Below, piece by piece: positions 1 through 8,298 of a stretch of 64,000 nt of DNA. The notes under the pieces were generated by a model. That model saw nothing but the letters and a program-made list of their open reading frames with translations. It was not told the origin of the DNA and did no database searches. Numbering within the stretch: the first letter of the stretch is position 1; each line of letters begins with the position of its first letter. The DNA lies in the NCBI RefSeq assembly GCF_000067165.1, contig NC_010162.1, positions 9,679,001-9,743,000 on the forward strand. The letters are read 5' to 3'. Source of the stretch: Sorangium cellulosum So ce56. Its GTDB lineage: Bacteria > Myxococcota_A > Polyangia > Polyangiales > Polyangiaceae. The position numbers and the translations under genes were made by a program.

Positions 1-1
1 G

Positions 2-277
2 TCGCGCGCCGCCAAGACGCGCTCCGAGGCGGAGCAGCTCGCGTCCAAGCTCAACCAGGTCAAGCTCACGATCAGCCGCCCGGTCGGCGAGGGCGACAAG
101 CTGTACGGCTCGGTCACGGCGCGCGACATCGAAGAGGCGCTCGCCGCGCAGGGCTTCAGCGTCGACCGGCGCCGCATCGAGACCGACGCGATCAAGTCGC
201 TCGGCGCCCACCCCGTCGTGATCCGCCTCGCCCCGTCCATCACGGCGTCGGTCGAGGTCACGGTCGCCGCCAAGTAG
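2..277 (+). CDS. rplI: 50S ribosomal protein L9, C-terminal part (partial)
   Basis: The first base of the window lies inside this gene, and the frame starting at base 2 runs to a TAG at 275-277. The visible 91 residues match the C-terminal globular domain of L9: a charged helix rich in Lys, Glu and Ala, then the GDKLYGSVTARDIEEAL block, the Ile-Lys-x-Leu-Gly segment and a beta-strand ending in VEVTVAAK. L9 binds 23S rRNA near the L1 stalk and limits frame slippage. Its position just before dnaB is the conserved rpsF-rpsR-rplI-dnaB order, although here an opposite-strand kinase gene sits between the two. The N-terminal rRNA-binding domain is outside the window. Confidence 0.93.
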   Translation, partial: SRAAKTRSEAEQLASKLNQVKLTISRPVGEGDKLYGSVTARDIEEALAAQGFSVDRRRIETDAIKSLGAHPVVIRLAPSITASVEVTVAAK

Positions 278-341
278 CGCGGCGCCAGGGAGCGCGGCTC
301 GATCCGCGCTCCCGCGCTTCCCCTCCCCTCTCCCGCCGCCT

Positions 342-415
342 CCGCGCGCCTCCTTCGGCCGCGCCCCCGCGCCCCGCGCGCCTCCTTCGGCCGCGCCCCC
401 GCGCCCCCTTCAGCC
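342..415. repeat. 32-bp tandem repeat, about 2.5 copies
   Basis: Two perfect 32-bp units occupy 342-373 and 374-405, each containing CCTCCTTCGGCCGCGC, followed by a degenerate partial unit. The array fills the space between the end of rplI and the end of the opposite-strand sugar kinase, so it lies in a convergent intergenic gap. Nothing suggests coding. Confidence 0.75.
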
Positions 416-1372
416 GCGCTTCCGCCTCACCCACGCCCGCGCGACGTCGTGCCCCCGCGCCACCGCGCGCAGCATGAGCGCCGCGTCCCCCCACCGCGCT
501 CGCTCCTCCCAGACGAGGCTCGCCAGCATCCCGGCGCAGAAAGCGTCGCCCGCGCCCGTCGGATCGTGCGGGCGCACCGGGCGCGGCGCGACGGCGCGCT
601 CGCCCCCGGGGCCGAGCAGGAGCGTCTCCCGCGCGCCGTCGGTGACGACCAGCGTCGCCTCGGGGCGGAGGCGCTCTCGGAGCGCGCGCGCCGTCGTCCC
701 CAGCACGTCGAGATCGCCGGCGCTGCACTTCACGAGGTCCGCCTGCCCGAACAGGCGGAAGCAGCCGCGCACGCCTGCGCCGGAAACCGGCGCGGCGCCG
801 GCCTCCGCGCCGGGAACGGACGCGGTGCGCGCGGCGCGCGGCCACATCCGCGGGCGCGCGTTGACGTCGACCGCGACGGCGCACCCTTCGCGGCGAGCGC
901 TCGCGGCCGCCCGCGCGAGCGCGCCGCTCGCCCCGCGCACCGGCGCGATCCCGGTGAAGTGCACGACCCGGGTCTGCCATCGTTCCGGCAGCGCTGCAGC
1001 GAGCGCCTGCGCCTCGCTCTCGCCCTGCCTGTACCCGGCGAAGCGCGCCTCGCCGCGCTCGATCGCCACGAGCATGAGGCCTGTGCGCGCCGCGCTCAGC
1101 GAGAGCCGCCCCACGTCGATGCCGGCCGCCGCGACCTCGTCCCTCAGCCCGCGCCCCATCGCGTCATCGCCCAGCGCGGCGCACAGCCCCGAGCGTATCC
1201 CGAGCCGGACGAGCGCCGTCGCGGTGTTCACCGCCCCGCCCCCCGGCACACGGCGCAGCAATTTCGCTTGCTCGAGCGGAATGCCTTCGGGCGCATAGAG
1301 ATCCCACAGCGCTTCACCGACGCAGACCACCTCGGCGGGCTCAATCCTTGTATGGCGTGTTTTGTGATCCAC
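410..1372 (-). CDS. PfkB-family carbohydrate kinase (fructokinase-like)
   Basis: This 320-residue protein is a ribokinase-fold sugar kinase, which phosphorylates a sugar or nucleoside with ATP in the cytoplasm. The N-terminal substrate-binding part has the VVCVGEALWD strand and the PGGGAVNTATALVRLG glycine motif near residues 43-58. The PfkB signature DPTGAGDAF starts at about residue 270, and Asp276 is the expected catalytic base. Length is normal for the family. A poorly conserved stretch at about residues 180-205, rich in Ala, Gly and Pro, looks like a loop insertion. The substrate cannot be assigned from sequence; fructose is the commonest for this subgroup. The gene faces away from dnaB and is probably monocistronic. 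Confidence 0.85.
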   Translation of the reverse strand: MDHKTRHTRIEPAEVVCVGEALWDLYAPEGIPLEQAKLLRRVPGGGAVNTATALVRLGIRSGLCAALGDDAMGRGLRDEVAAAGIDVGRLSLSAARTGLMLVAIERGEARFAGYRQGESEAQALAAALPERWQTRVVHFTGIAPVRGASGALARAAASARREGCAVAVDVNARPRMWPRAARTASVPGAEAGAAPVSGAGVRGCFRLFGQADLVKCSAGDLDVLGTTARALRERLRPEATLVVTDGARETLLLGPGGERAVAPRPVRPHDPTGAGDAFCAGMLASLVWEERARWGDAALMLRAVARGHDVARAWVRRKRG

Positions 1373-1838
1373 AATGGCGGCTCCCCGCGATGGCTCACGC
1401 CGAGGCGCGAAGCGTCATCGCAGCTGAGTCAAGCGCGAAAAGAAATCGCGATGAGACCGGGGTTGCTCAATTTCCATACCTCGCCGTCGGCGGCGGCGCC
1501 TCGCCGCGAGGACCCTCGGCAGCGACCGCCGAGGAGGCCTCCGCGAAAGCGTCCGAGCAAGCGTTCGAGCCTGCTTCCTCGCAAGCCTCCGATCATGCCT
1601 CCGACGATGGAAGAGCGCCCCCTCGACGTGGAACCTGCATTGGGATGCCGACCGCACGAACGCTCACTGCAATGCAAACAGAAACCCTTCTCAGGGCTGC
1701 CCATGTTCTGGTAGACGGAAATCGACCCTGCACCCGACGCCCCGGAGGAACGTTTCCCCTCCGGGGCGTCGCCCATTTCGGCACCTGTGGAAAAGCTCGG
1801 GGCGGGATGGGGGGAATCGGTGGGGAGGAGAAGCACGG
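1373..1838. other. Intergenic region between the divergent kinase gene and dnaB
   Basis: About 466 bases carry no convincing gene: the open frames here have no family resemblance and unusual composition. The part near 1380-1700 is less GC-rich than its surroundings and must hold promoters for both divergent genes. The only distinct structure is the hairpin at 1735-1771. Confidence 0.6.
1735..1771. promoter_or_regulatory. Strong hairpin in the dnaB leader
   Basis: Perfect 14-bp inverted repeat CGACGCCCCGGAGG / CCTCCGGGGCGTCG with a 9-base loop (1749-1757). It ends 67 bases before the dnaB ATG. No run of T follows on the plus strand, so it is not a canonical intrinsic terminator. It could be a leader element or mRNA-stability structure; the role is inference. 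Confidence 0.55.
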
Positions 1839-3341
1839 ATGATGAGAATGATGGAGCGCCGCGGCCAGCGGCCTCAGAGGATCGAGCCTCCCATCGTCGC
1901 CGGACGCGTGCCGCCGCACGACCTCGACGCCGAAGCGGCGGTGCTCTCCGCCATCCTGCTGCACCGCGACGCGCTCGATCGGGTGCTCGAGATCCTGAAG
2001 GCGGACCACTTCTACAGCGAGGCGAACAGCCGCGTCTATGAGGCCGCGCAGGAGCTCGCGGCCGCCGGCACGCCCATCGACATCGTCTCGGTCGCGTCGT
2101 GGCTGCGCGACCGGGAGCGCCTCGCCCAGGTGGGCGGCGCGGCGTACCTCGCCCAGCTCGCGGACGCGACGCCCGCGGTCGCGCACGTCGCGGCGCACGC
2201 GCGGGTCGTCTACGAGAAATGGCGCGTGCGGCAGCTCATCGCCACGTGCCAGCGCGTCGCGGCCGAGGGGTACGGCGACGTCGGGGTGGTGCAGGAGTTC
2301 ATCGACGGCGCGGAGCAGGCGGTCTACCAGCTCGCGCGCACGCCCCAGGGGACGGCGACCCAGCCGATCGCCCAGGTGCTCAAGGCCGCGTTCGAGCAGA
2401 TCACCGCCGCCGCGGAGCGCGGCGACCGGATCACCGGCATCTCGACCGGGTACGAGAAGCTCGACGCCAAGACGGCGGGCCTGCACGACGGCGACCTCTC
2501 GATCATCGCCGCCCGCCCCGGCATGGGCAAGACGTCGTTCGTCCTGAACCTCGCCGTGAACGTGGCGTCGCCGCGCACGGTGAGCTCCCCCGGGCCCGAC
2601 CAGTCGGGGCACGGCATCGAGCGGCACGACCCCGGCTTCGGCGCCGCCGTCTTCTCGCTCGAGATGCCCCGCGAGCAGCTCGCGACACGTATGGTCTGCA
2701 GCGAGGGCCGCGTCGACGTCGGCAAGCTCCGCCAGGGCTTCCTCCAGCCCGACGACTGGCGCCGCCTGACCGAGGCCGCCTCGTTCCTGTCCACCCTCCC
2801 CATCTGGATCGACGACACGCCGGCCATCACGCTCCTCGAGCTGCGCGCCAAGGTGCGGCGCATCCAGGCCGAGTACGACCGGCCGCCCAGCGACGGCAAC
2901 TCGGGGCGGCGCATCGGGCTCGTCGTCATCGACTACCTGCAGCTCATGAAGGGCCGGGACGGCGTGGCCAGCCGCGAGCAGGAGATCAGCGAGATCTCCC
3001 GCGGGCTCAAGCAGCTCGCGAAAGAGCTCAAGGTGGCGGTCATCGCGCTCTCCCAGCTGAACCGCGCCGTCGAGACCCGGACCACCAAGGACAAGCGCCC
3101 TCAGCTGTCGGACCTCCGCGAGTCGGGCGCCATCGAGCAGGACGCCGACAACATCATCTTTATTTACCGCGACGAGTACTACAACCCGGAGACGACCAAC
3201 CACAAAGGCATCGCCGAGATCATCGTCGCCAAGCAGCGCAACGGGCCGACGGGCAAGGTGCTCACGCGGTTCACCTCGTCGTGCACCCGGTTCGACAACC
3301 TCGCGCCCGGCGACTACCCGGAGATGGTCGACGACGAGTAG
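1839..3341 (+). CDS. dnaB: Replicative DNA helicase DnaB
   Basis: This 500-residue protein is the hexameric 5'-3' helicase that unwinds DNA at the replication fork and works with primase. The N-terminal helical domain (about residues 20-125) begins with the typical PPHDLDAEAAVLSAILL. The RecA-like motor has Walker A ARPGMGKTS with Lys231, a Walker B region LVVIDYLQLM, the SREQEISEISRGLKQLAKEL motif and ALSQLNRAVE. Compared with typical DnaB there is an extra segment of roughly 25 residues (about 242-268, rich in Ser, Pro and Gly) between the Walker A helix and the FSLEM strand. GGGGAGGAG about 10 bases upstream is a good ribosome-binding site. A second ATG lies two codons downstream; the first is used here. 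Confidence 0.97.
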   Translation: MMRMMERRGQRPQRIEPPIVAGRVPPHDLDAEAAVLSAILLHRDALDRVLEILKADHFYSEANSRVYEAAQELAAAGTPIDIVSVASWLRDRERLAQVGGAAYLAQLADATPAVAHVAAHARVVYEKWRVRQLIATCQRVAAEGYGDVGVVQEFIDGAEQAVYQLARTPQGTATQPIAQVLKAAFEQITAAAERGDRITGISTGYEKLDAKTAGLHDGDLSIIAARPGMGKTSFVLNLAVNVASPRTVSSPGPDQSGHGIERHDPGFGAAVFSLEMPREQLATRMVCSEGRVDVGKLRQGFLQPDDWRRLTEAASFLSTLPIWIDDTPAITLLELRAKVRRIQAEYDRPPSDGNSGRRIGLVVIDYLQLMKGRDGVASREQEISEISRGLKQLAKELKVAVIALSQLNRAVETRTTKDKRPQLSDLRESGAIEQDADNIIFIYRDEYYNPETTNHKGIAEIIVAKQRNGPTGKVLTRFTSSCTRFDNLAPGDYPEMVDDE

Positions 3342-3399
3342 GCTGCGACGCACGCCATGTCCGCCTGGTACGTCCCTGGCCCTGCTCGCCGCGCTCTGC

Positions 3400-3786
3400 A
3401 TGGCCGGTCACTACCTCATGCTGCGCGCGGCGGCAGGCCGGATCGGAGACGTCCTTGGCGCGCTGTGCCTCGAGGGCACCGCGGCCGTCGGGATCCTCGT
3501 CTTCTTCCTCATCCGCCCGGGCGCGGAGACGCCTCCGTCGGCCCCGGGGGTGCTCTGGGCCTGCGCCGCCGGCCTGTGCATCAGCGGCGTCGCGACGCTC
3601 ACCTTCATGGCGCTCCGCATCGGCGGTCCGGTGACCGCGACGGGGCCGATCGTGTTCGCCGGCGGCATCGCGATCGCCGCGCTCTTCGCGCCGCTGCTCT
3701 TCGGCGAGGTGTTCACCGCGCGCCGCGCGCTCGGCGTCGGCCTGGGGCTCGCCGCCCTCTTCGTCCTCGCCACCGAGCGCTCCTGA
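3400..3786 (+). CDS. EamA/DMT-type small membrane protein, 5' end uncertain
   Basis: This 128-residue frame encodes about four hydrophobic segments with the look of one half of a drug/metabolite transporter (EamA domain): a Gly/Ala-rich helix, LEGTAAVGILVFFLI, a second pair of helices containing GGPVTATGPIVFAGGIAIA, and a final helix with LGVGLGLAALFVLA. The ATG at 3400 starts inside the first predicted helix, because hydrophobic coding (TSLALLAALC) continues upstream in the same frame without a start. The ATG at 3357 gives MSAW in the next frame, so a one-base shift near 3369 would restore a natural N-terminus. Four-helix DMT proteins act as dimers in the inner membrane. Substrate unknown. 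Confidence 0.65.
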   Translation: MAGHYLMLRAAAGRIGDVLGALCLEGTAAVGILVFFLIRPGAETPPSAPGVLWACAAGLCISGVATLTFMALRIGGPVTATGPIVFAGGIAIAALFAPLLFGEVFTARRALGVGLGLAALFVLATERS

Positions 3787-3830
3787 CCCAAGGCGCGCCG
3801 CGGCCGCGCATCGGAGTCGGAAGAGGATCC

Positions 3831-6626
3831 ATGACCCGCTCGCCCGAGTGCCCCCGCCCCCCCAGAAGCCCCGCGGGGCGCGCGGCGCGCCGCGCCCTCC
3901 GCTCGGCGCGCCTCCTCGCGCTCGCGCTCGCTTCCGCGACCTGCGCGCCGCCCGTGCAGGGCGGCAGCGTCGTCGTGTCCTCCGGCGCTGCCGAGCGCCT
4001 CGGCATGCTCTGCCGGTGGGGCCGCGGCGGCGGGGAGCAGGGCGATCTCTGCCCGACGGACGGCGGCGCCGCGCGGCCGGCGCGCGTCCGGCGGATCACG
4101 GGGCCCGCGGACGCGCTCTCCGGTCCGCTCGCGGCGGGGCGGCCCGGCGACTACGTGCTCGAGAACGACGAGATCGCCGTGGTCGTCGATCAGCCCGGCC
4201 CCGGGGCTGGCCTTGCCGAGAGCGGCGGCAACCTCATCGACGCGGCGGACGCGCGGGCGCGCCGCGACGAGCTCGGGCAGATCGTCACGCGGCTCGGCGC
4301 GCCGCCGCGGCAGGTGATCTACCGCGACATCACGACGGGCGGCGGCGAGGACGGCGCCGCCTGGATCGAGGCGCGCGGCGAGGTGCGCGGGCGCGATCCA
4401 GGCGGCGCGCTCTCCGTCACCACCCGCTACACGCTCCGGCCGCGCGACCGGGCGGTCATGATCACGACGTCGCTCCGGAACGACGGCGACCGCCCGGTCG
4501 AGGCGCTCGACCTCGGCGACGTCGTCCACTGGGGCGCGGCGGAGCACGTCGCGCCCGGCATGGCCCCGGGGCTCCGCGGCGAGCACGAGGCGCCGTACCT
4601 GGCCGGCGTCGGGGCCGGCGTCGCGTACGCGCTCGCCCCGGTGGACGGCGCGGCGGTCCGCGCGCGGAGCGGCGAAGGCTTCAGCGACGTGACGTTCGCT
4701 CGGCAGGCCGCGCTGCCGCCCGGCGGGCGCGCCGCGTACCAGCGGTTCCTCGCGATCGCGCCGCGCGGCGACGCGCTCGCCGTCGCGACGGAGCTCTTCT
4801 TTCTCGGCGGCGGCGCGCCCGGCGGCGTCGCGCTCGAGCTCGTGGACGGCCGCGGCGCGCCGCTCCCGCCCCTCGCCGGCAAGGCGACGCTGACGCCGAT
4901 CGCCGAGGACGGCGCCGCGCCGCCCGCCGCCGCGCTCGATCTGTGGCTGCGAACCGGCGATGGCGCGCCGCTCGCCGCCGAGGCGCCGCCCGGCCTCTAC
5001 CTCGTCGGCTTCGAAGGGAGCGGCCGCCGCGCGCTGGGGGGCGCGCGGATCCGGATCCGCGCCGGCGAGTTCGCCCCCGCGCGGCTCACGCTCTCCGGCG
5101 CCGGCCGGCTCTACCTCGGGGTGCGCGAGGGCGGCGCCTCCGCGCCCGCCGCGGACCCCGATCCCCTCGGTCCGCTCGCGCCGGCGAAGGTCAGCCTCTT
5201 CGACGCCGCGACCGGCAAGGCCCTCTCGCCGCCCCGGCTCGCGCTCCTGGGCGAGCTCGATGTCTCCCTGCCTCCCGGGCGGGTCCGCGTCGTCGCATCG
5301 CATGGCCCCGAGTACGCGCTCGCCGAGGCGACGGTCGACATCGCGGACGGCGGAACGTCGCGGCTCGATCTCACGCTGGAGCGGGTGGTCGACACGTCGG
5401 GCTACATCGCCTGCGACCTCCGGCAGCACACGGCGCGGAGCGCCGACGCGGGCGTCTCCTCGGCCGCGCGGCTCGTCTGGAACGCGGCGGAAGGCGTGGA
5501 GTGCGCGGTGGCGAGCGAGCACAACCTCGCCTCGGATCTCCAGCGGGACGTCGCCGCCCTGCGGCTCGAATCGCGGCTGCGCATGCTCCCTGGCGTGGAG
5601 CTCACGAGCGGCCGGAGCGGCGCCGGGCTCGGGAGCCTCGGCGTGTTCCCGCTCGGCGGGGAGGCGGCCGCGCCCCGCGAGGGCGCGCTGCGGTGGGTCG
5701 ACGAGACCGCGAGCGAGATCCTCCGCGAGGTGCGCGCGCTGCCCGGCGAGCGCGTCGTCCAGGTGAGCCGACAGCACGGCGGCGGCTCACCGCTGCACGG
5801 ATCCGGGGCGCCGCGGGCCGCGCTGGATCAGGGCCCGAGCCTGCTCGCGCAGATCGTCGGAGACGGCGCCGATGCCGTCGAGGTCTGGACCGGGCGCGAC
5901 GCGGCCGCGCGGGACCGCGCGATCGAGGAGCTCTGGGCGTTGCTCCGCGCGTCCCACCCGGTCACGCCGACGGCGACCAGCGACAGCCACGGGCTGCACG
6001 GCGCGGAGGCGGGTTATCCGCGCACCTACGTCGCCGTGGCCGACGATGATCCTGGCCGGCTCGACGTGGCTGATCTCGTCGCGGGCCTGCGGCGCCGTCG
6101 CGACGTCGTGATCACGAACGGCCCGTTCGTGACGATGCGCCTAGGCGACACCCGCCAGGGCGGCGTCGCCTCGGCGCGGCGCGGGTCCCGCGGCGGACCG
6201 CTGTCGCTCTCGATCCGCGTCGAGCGCGCCCCGTGGGTCGACGCGCGCGATCTCCACGTGCTCGTCGGCGGCGTCGCGAGCGGCGCGCCGATCCCGCTGG
6301 AGGGCGCGCGCACGACGCCCGCGGGCGCGCTCCTCGACGAGATCGCGATCCCCATCGTCCTCGGGGCCGGCGGCGGGCGACGACCGCCGCGGCCCGACGC
6401 CCGCGCCGGCGCAGCGCGCGGCGACCGCGGGCCCGGGCAGAGCGCGCACGGCGCGATCTCCGTCGCCGAGGACACCTTCGTCGTCGCGATCGTCCGGGGT
6501 CGGCGCCCGCTCGATCCGGTGCTCGCGGGAGACCCGGGTGAGATCCTGCCGTTCGCGATGACGGCGCCGCTCTGGATCGACGCCGACGGCGACGGCCGCT
6601 CCCTCGGCCGCGCCGCGACGCCGTGA
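3831..6626 (+). CDS. Exported PHP-domain (CehA/McbA-like) metallo-hydrolase family protein
   Basis: This 931-residue protein starts at ATG 3831 with AGAGGA just upstream. Its N-terminus is Arg-rich followed by a hydrophobic stretch ending ASATCAPP, which looks like an export signal; a lipid anchor is possible but the residue before Cys is Thr, so the lipobox is imperfect. The central half is beta-rich. The C-terminal third resembles PHP metallo-domains: a DLRQHTARSADA strand at about residue 527, ASEHN near 560 and SDSHG near 717. The usual first His of the HxH motif is replaced by Arg here, so activity is uncertain. It has no close operon partner and its substrate is unknown. Confidence 0.6.
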   Translation: MTRSPECPRPPRSPAGRAARRALRSARLLALALASATCAPPVQGGSVVVSSGAAERLGMLCRWGRGGGEQGDLCPTDGGAARPARVRRITGPADALSGPLAAGRPGDYVLENDEIAVVVDQPGPGAGLAESGGNLIDAADARARRDELGQIVTRLGAPPRQVIYRDITTGGGEDGAAWIEARGEVRGRDPGGALSVTTRYTLRPRDRAVMITTSLRNDGDRPVEALDLGDVVHWGAAEHVAPGMAPGLRGEHEAPYLAGVGAGVAYALAPVDGAAVRARSGEGFSDVTFARQAALPPGGRAAYQRFLAIAPRGDALAVATELFFLGGGAPGGVALELVDGRGAPLPPLAGKATLTPIAEDGAAPPAAALDLWLRTGDGAPLAAEAPPGLYLVGFEGSGRRALGGARIRIRAGEFAPARLTLSGAGRLYLGVREGGASAPAADPDPLGPLAPAKVSLFDAATGKALSPPRLALLGELDVSLPPGRVRVVASHGPEYALAEATVDIADGGTSRLDLTLERVVDTSGYIACDLRQHTARSADAGVSSAARLVWNAAEGVECAVASEHNLASDLQRDVAALRLESRLRMLPGVELTSGRSGAGLGSLGVFPLGGEAAAPREGALRWVDETASEILREVRALPGERVVQVSRQHGGGSPLHGSGAPRAALDQGPSLLAQIVGDGADAVEVWTGRDAAARDRAIEELWALLRASHPVTPTATSDSHGLHGAEAGYPRTYVAVADDDPGRLDVADLVAGLRRRRDVVITNGPFVTMRLGDTRQGGVASARRGSRGGPLSLSIRVERAPWVDARDLHVLVGGVASGAPIPLEGARTTPAGALLDEIAIPIVLGAGGGRRPPRPDARAGAARGDRGPGQSAHGAISVAEDTFVVAIVRGRRPLDPVLAGDPGEILPFAMTAPLWIDADGDGRSLGRAATP

Positions 6627-6749
6627 GCGCGGCGAGCTCGGTGGCGCGCCCGGCACGGCAGCGCGGCCCCGCGGGAAGGAGGGCAGCACGCGCTGCTGCG
6701 AGCCGGCCGGCGGCTGACCTCGCGCGGCGCTCGCGGGGGCTGGCTCAGC

Positions 6750-7590
6750 TCACGAGCTCGCCGCCCCTCGCGCCGCCTCCAGTCCCCCTTCTTCACCCAC
6801 CGCCGGCTCCCGCGGCTCCTCCCCGCTCGACCCCTGGCCCGCGGGCGCCCCGCCATACCGCTTTCCGGCCCGCTCCGAGGCCTTCAGCACGGGCCCGCGG
6901 ATCGTCTCGATCGCCTCGGCCGGCGCGTCGGAGAGCTCCAGGTTGGAGAGCACCGCGGACACGACCCGGAACCATTGGCTGCGCGCCGCTGCGATCGTCG
7001 CCTTGGTCGCCGGCGCCGTCCTCTCCTTCGCGGCGAGCTCGTCCCGCCGGTGCTCGATCGCCTCGAGCTCCTTGCCCGTCTTGATCCATCGCTGCGCCGT
7101 GTGGAGCAGCGTCGTCTTCCCGGGCGCCGGGATCCCCTTCAGGAACTCGCCGATCGACGGCTCCTCGTCGAGGAGCCGGGCGACACGCGCGGTGTTGCCC
7201 GCCTCGGCGGTCGGCGAGGCCTTGATGATGGTGAGCCCCTTCGGGAACAGCTTTGGCTGCACCTGGTCGCAGGTCGCGGCGCGCTCCCTGTCCGGAGGGT
7301 CCTCTCCGAGGCAGTGCTCGCGGTGCGCGTCGATGCCCCAGCACACGGCCTTGGCGAGGTGATCGTGGCGCTCGTCGACCCGCGCGAGCTCGTCGTTCAA
7401 GGCGTTCATCTCGCCCGACGGCCCCGCCTTGCTCGGGCGCACCGCGAGCACGGCCTCGTGGGACGCGACCACCTTCGGGTGCAGGCCGGCGATCTCGGGG
7501 ATCGAGAGGAACAGCCGCTTCCGTTGCGCGTTCTCGACCCACGGGGACACGAGCGCGACCATCTCTTCGATCATCAGGTGTTTCAACATC
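6750..7590 (-). CDS. Conserved-looking protein of unknown function
   Basis: I do not recognise this 280-residue protein. The start MLKHLMIEEM at 7590 is preceded by AAGGAGG at good spacing, so the longer upstream extension is rejected. The protein is largely helical and charged, with no membrane segment or signal peptide. A segment in the middle has CWGIDAHREHC and AATCDQV, so three Cys and two His lie within about 30 residues, which could bind metal. The C-terminus is low-complexity, rich in Gly, Glu and Ala. It sits next to a decayed transposase and a MORC-like ATPase, which makes an accessory origin plausible. Confidence 0.55.
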
Positions 7591-7979
7591 GCGTAGACCT
7601 CCTTGACCGGGGTACGGCGTATCCGGCCAGGAGATCGCGGAGCTGGAGAGCCCGTCAAGCGACCCGCTGGTTTGCGACGGCGCAAGACCGATCCGGCCGG
7701 TCAGAAAGAAGCTGCTCCAGAGGTCACGACCAGCGCCGGCGCTCGTTGCGAGCCCGCGGACAGGTCGCGATCGATCGCGGAGGATCTTTTCGGCCCGGGA
7801 ACAGGTCCCGATCAAAAGAAATGGATTTTTTCATACAAAAGGCGTGGTCCCGACCAGGCCAGCGGCTCAAGAGGAGCCTCGCGATGGGTGGAGACCACGC
7901 GGGGGGCATCCGCACGGAGCGGCCGGAGGGGTCGAGGCCCCTCGGCTGCACACCGGTTGATGCAGCGAGCAGCGCGTGC
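7591..7979. other. Intergenic region upstream of the unknown minus-strand gene
   Basis: No gene is apparent. It contains AT-richer patches around 7785-7850 (runs of A and T near TTTTTTCATAC), likely the promoter of the minus-strand gene, and an imperfect inverted repeat at about 7785-7825. Confidence 0.4.
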
Positions 7980-8160
7980 CTAATACATCGACCGGCTCGC
8001 CGAGCGCGGCGGCAAGCGGGCGATGCTCCTTGCCTCGGTGATCATGGCGACGAGCTTCATCCTGCCTTTGCACGCCGGGCACTCGAGCACGTCGACGGCA
8101 AACGTGCAGCGAAACAGCTCGGCGCGGTTTGTCGAAGGCGCGATAGCCGCTGCGCTTTGG
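7980..8160 (-). pseudogene. Remnant of an IS91-type transposase (C-terminal zinc-binding part)
   Basis: Read on the minus strand, one frame gives ELFRCTFAVDVLECPACKG followed by RMKLVAMITEARSIAR, which resembles the C-terminal region of IS91-family (Y2/HUH) transposases, where a CxxC pair precedes a hydrophobic strand. The reading then leaves register: the continuation LAAALGEPVDV, expected for that family, is found one base out of frame, and a stop follows at 7980-7982. The upstream part of the gene is not recoverable. The fragment is therefore dead. It marks past insertion activity beside the ATPase gene. Confidence 0.6.
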
Positions 8161-8298
8161 CACGCCCGAGATGGCCGACGAGCGAAGGTCTGGGACGTTC
8201 GACCTGCTCAGGCGCTCCGCCTGGCGTCCATAGCCGGGGGCTTGTGGATGGGGTAGTGTGCGCATTGCCCGAGGATCGGGCGCTCACGAGGAGCTCGC

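Noticed and set aside
1348..1842. Plus-strand frame of 164 residues before dnaB
   Set aside because: No family likeness, runs through the hairpin and over the dnaB start.
1593..3401. Minus-strand frame of 602 residues
   Set aside because: Shadow of dnaB.
3411..5777. Minus-strand frame of 788 residues
   Set aside because: Shadow of the PHP-domain gene with Arg/Ala-rich composition.
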